Positions 5,476 through 6,601 of a DNA stretch of 6,601 nt are shown here, in pieces. Position 1 is the first letter of the stretch, and each line of letters starts with the position of its first letter. The notes under the pieces were generated by a model that had not been told where the DNA came from, did no database searches, and saw only the letters and a program-made list of their open reading frames with translations. The stretch is from Gammaproteobacteria bacterium. GTDB lineage: Bacteria; Pseudomonadota; Gammaproteobacteria; Chromatiales; Chromatiaceae. The DNA lies in contig JAUXDV010000109.1 of assembly GCA_030620735.1 (NCBI GenBank), positions 1 to 6,601 on the forward strand, written 5' to 3'. Position numbers and translations under genes: made by a program.

Positions 5476-5952
5476 TTAATCGATGGTGTCACCAACTTTA
5501 TCCAGGGTGCGTTGAAAAAATCCTTTGCCCTGGTGATCAGGTACTGAAACTACGATGCGCTCGTTCTCATCGTCAATCTTCTCATCCGGTTCATAATCCC
5601 CGGCAATGCGATCAAGCACTCCATCGTTGCTGAAATAGAGCGTAAGGTTCTTGTGCACCAGTTCTTCACCTGGGACCTGCAGCCAGTAGATGTAATCCCA
5701 GCGTTGCTGATGAAATACATCGACAAAGGATGGCGTTCCCAGCACCAGGCGAACCTCCTCCATAGACATGCCGGGCTCAAGATTGTCAAGCGCTTCGCTA
5801 TTGAGGATATTTCCCTGCTGGATTGTCTGTTTGTGCACAAAAGAGATTTTTGAAAATGGCTTTTGGGCAACGCCTTTGACGATTTTTTCTGAGGTGGCAC
5901 AGCCAGCAGTCAGCAAACTGACTGTAATGATGGAAAAGAGATGCCTGTGCAT
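5476..5952 (-). CDS. bamE: Outer membrane protein assembly factor BamE (SmpA/OmlA family lipoprotein)
   Basis: BamE is a small lipoprotein of the BAM complex that folds beta-barrel proteins into the outer membrane. The 158-residue precursor has a hydrophobic signal (about 5-17) and a lipobox LTAGC, with Cys18 as the lipidated residue. The residue after it is Ala19, so outer-membrane sorting is not blocked. The BamE fold is visible from about 44: IQQGN, then LEPGMSMEEVRLVLGTP (58-74), then RWDYIYWL (84-91) and a final strand LTLYFSNDG (103-111). A polar C-terminal extension (about 118-158) makes it longer than the 113-residue E. coli protein. The ATG at 5952 is the only start ahead of the signal peptide. 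No good Shine-Dalgarno precedes it. It is divergent from fur, as omlA is from fur in Pseudomonas. Its stop lies 3 bp from the MITE-like element. Confidence 0.93.
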   Translation of the reverse strand: MHRHLFSIITVSLLTAGCATSEKIVKGVAQKPFSKISFVHKQTIQQGNILNSEALDNLEPGMSMEEVRLVLGTPSFVDVFHQQRWDYIYWLQVPGEELVHKNLTLYFSNDGVLDRIAGDYEPDEKIDDENERIVVSVPDHQGKGFFQRTLDKVGDTID

Positions 5953-5986
5953 ATTTAGGTGCTGATTTTTATACGGAAAGGCTGTT

Positions 5987-5992
5987 ATTATA
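5987..5992 (-). promoter_or_regulatory. Candidate -10 element of the bamE promoter
   Basis: The minus strand reads TATAAT, a perfect sigma-70 -10 hexamer, which would give a leader of about 28 nt. It sits inside a short inverted repeat (GCTGT at 5981-5985, ACAGC at 5992-5996). No strong -35 is seen at 16-18 bp. A second candidate, TATAAA at 5968-5973, would give an almost leaderless bamE mRNA; that would fit the missing Shine-Dalgarno. Confidence 0.45.
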
Positions 5993-6008
5993 CAGCAATC
6001 AGAGATTA

Positions 6009-6032
6009 CTAAGGAACCATTGCTAAGGAACC
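6009..6032. repeat. Direct repeat CTAAGGAACC, two copies 14 bp apart
   Basis: The identical 10-mer CTAAGGAACC occurs at 6009-6018 and 6023-6032. From the bamE TATAAT candidate these fall around -30 to -52 on the minus strand, the usual place for an activator bound to tandem half-sites. Equally it could be a small duplication at the edge of a transposon-derived repeat. Confidence 0.5.
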
Positions 6033-6047
6033 TCTGGATAAGTCAGT

Positions 6048-6069
6048 GGGGGATGGGGGCCGGGGAGGG
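6048..6069 (+). promoter_or_regulatory. G-quadruplex motif between bamE and fur
   Basis: Four consecutive G-tracts of 5, 5, 4 and 3 bases (6048-6052, 6055-6059, 6062-6065, 6067-6069) are separated by loops of only 2, 2 and 1 bases (AT, CC, A). This satisfies the standard G3+N1-7 rule with very short loops, which favour a stable parallel quadruplex. It lies 25 bp upstream of the fur TTGACA box. The G strand is the fur coding strand. Confidence 0.6.
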
Positions 6070-6094
6070 CTTGCAGAGTCTCCATATTCACTGA

Positions 6095-6123
6095 TTGACA
6101 GGCAAATTGCCAAACACTTTAGC
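6095..6123 (+). promoter_or_regulatory. Candidate sigma-70 promoter of fur
   Basis: A perfect -35 hexamer TTGACA (6095-6100) is followed after 17 bp by TTTAGC (6118-6123), which matches only 3 of 6 -10 positions. Transcription would start near 6130, giving a leader of about 75 nt. No recognisable Fur box (GATAATGATAATCATTATC-like) overlaps it, so iron autoregulation is not evident from sequence. Confidence 0.45.
6101..6111. promoter_or_regulatory. Short palindrome between the fur -35 and -10
   Basis: GGCAAATTGCC has perfect 5-bp arms around a single central A and fills the start of the spacer directly after TTGACA. A protein bound here would block RNA polymerase. Palindromes this short also arise by chance. 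Confidence 0.3.
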
Positions 6124-6141
6124 TGTAAAAAAAACTTGTAA

Positions 6142-6182
6142 GAGGCGCCGGGAAAAGCGCACAGCGATTCGTTCGGTGCCTC
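6142..6182 (+). promoter_or_regulatory. Stem-loop in the fur leader
   Basis: GAGGCGCC (6142-6149) pairs with GGTGCCTC (6175-6182) over 8 bp with one G-U wobble. It can extend by one G-C and two wobbles inside (6150-6152 with 6172-6174). It ends 14 nt before the AGGA at 6197-6200 that serves as the fur ribosome binding site. There is no T-run. It could influence fur translation or mRNA stability. Confidence 0.4.
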
Positions 6183-6204
6183 CCTAACAGAGAAGCAGGA
6201 TCCC

Positions 6205-6601
6205 ATGGATAATAATGATATTCGCCAGGCTGGTCTTAAAGTCACATTGCCACGCCTCAAAATTCTCGAAATTCTCGAACGCAGCCAATTGCATCATCTC
6301 AGTGCGGAGGATATCTATAAGATCTTACTGAAGAATGATGAAGAGATCGGTCTCGCCACTGTTTACCGTGTCTTGACACAGTTTGAAACTGCCGGTTTGG
6401 TCAAGCGCCAAAATTTTGAAGGCGGTACTTCGGTATTTGAACTGGATCGTGGCATGCACCATGATCATATTGTTTGTGTTGAGTGCGGGCATATCGAGGA
6501 GTTTGTCGATGAAACCATCGAGAGGTCGCAGAAAAAGATCGCGAAGAAGCTCGGTTTTGAGCTGGCTGAACACACCATGGTTCTCTACGGACGTTGTGTA
6601 A
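6205..6601 (+). CDS. fur: Ferric uptake regulator Fur (3' end beyond the window)
   Basis: Fur is a dimeric metal-sensing repressor that binds DNA with Fe2+ to shut down iron acquisition genes. The first 132 codons are present and uninterrupted. About 15 more would be expected against the 148 residues of E. coli Fur. The start GLKVTLPRLKILE (10-22), HLSAEDIY (31-38) and the recognition helix region GLATVYRVLTQF (49-60) form the winged helix. FEGGTSVFEL is at 71-80 and the metal-binding HHDH at 85-88. CVEC (Cys91, Cys94) is the first structural zinc CxxC. The EHTMVLYGRC segment with His123 follows near the edge. The ATG at 6205 is preceded by AGGA at 6197-6200 with a short 4-nt gap. The divergent neighbour is bamE. 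Confidence 0.97.
   Translation, partial: MDNNDIRQAGLKVTLPRLKILEILERSQLHHLSAEDIYKILLKNDEEIGLATVYRVLTQFETAGLVKRQNFEGGTSVFELDRGMHHDHIVCVECGHIEEFVDETIERSQKKIAKKLGFELAEHTMVLYGRCV

Noticed and set aside
5403..5633. A 76-codon plus-strand frame across the MITE-like element and the end of bamE
   Set aside because: It runs through hairpin arms and antisense to bamE, with no coding signature.
6013..6037. Sigma-E type promoter (GGAAC plus TCTG) reading toward fur
   Set aside because: The spacing between the two elements is about 14 bp, too short for a sigma-E promoter, and the orientation is toward fur rather than bamE.
6053..6094. A 13-codon frame starting in the G-rich run, considered as an upstream ORF of fur like E. 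coli uof
   Set aside because: It lies upstream of the likely fur promoter, does not overlap fur, and has no separate ribosome binding site beyond the G-tract itself.

Overview
The window reads as a core chromosomal segment of a gammaproteobacterium. It carries ftsA-ftsZ-lpxC at the 3' end of the division and cell wall (dcw) cluster, followed by a DUF721/DciA gene on the opposite strand and a membrane-anchored M23 (LytM) peptidase. This order (ftsA-ftsZ-lpxC-dciA-M23) is the one I know from pseudomonads and related gammaproteobacteria. It differs from E. coli, where secM follows lpxC. The last part holds the divergent pair bamE (minus) and fur (plus), which is also adjacent in Pseudomonas. FtsZ, LpxC and Fur all resemble their gammaproteobacterial counterparts closely. 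I cannot name a genus. All protein assignments come from motif reading, not from a search.

Layout: the first 42 bases hold the tail of an unseen upstream gene, by synteny probably ftsQ. ftsA is 43-1275. A 196-bp ftsA-ftsZ spacer contains a strong hairpin and a chain of tiny reading frames. ftsZ is 1472-2686. The 142-bp lpxC leader contains a perfect 16-bp palindrome and a second inverted repeat enclosing a GGAGGG. lpxC is 2829-3743 and overlaps the end of dciA (3733-4164, minus) tail to tail. dciA diverges from the M23 peptidase gene (4217-5131). The 344-bp stretch 5132-5475 has no gene. It holds an intrinsic terminator built from a long palindrome, and a 148-bp MITE-like element with 24-bp terminal inverted repeats that ends 3 bp beyond the bamE stop codon. 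bamE is 5476-5952 (minus). The 252-bp bamE-fur intergenic region carries a bamE promoter candidate, a 10-bp direct repeat, a strong G-quadruplex motif, a TTGACA promoter candidate for fur and a structured fur leader. fur starts at 6205 and runs off the right edge.

The genes share an envelope and division theme. FtsZ forms the division ring and FtsA tethers it to the membrane. LpxC commits UDP-GlcNAc derivatives to lipid A. The M23 protein is a likely periplasmic murein endopeptidase. BamE is a lipoprotein of the outer-membrane protein assembly machine. DciA (replicative helicase loading) and Fur (iron-responsive repression) are the outliers. No CRISPR array, defence island, prophage or intact transposase is visible. 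I do not see an undescribed multi-gene system here. The unusual material is in the spacers: the MITE-like element at an apparent synteny break where secA would be expected, the G-quadruplex motif before fur, and the palindromes upstream of lpxC and ftsZ.
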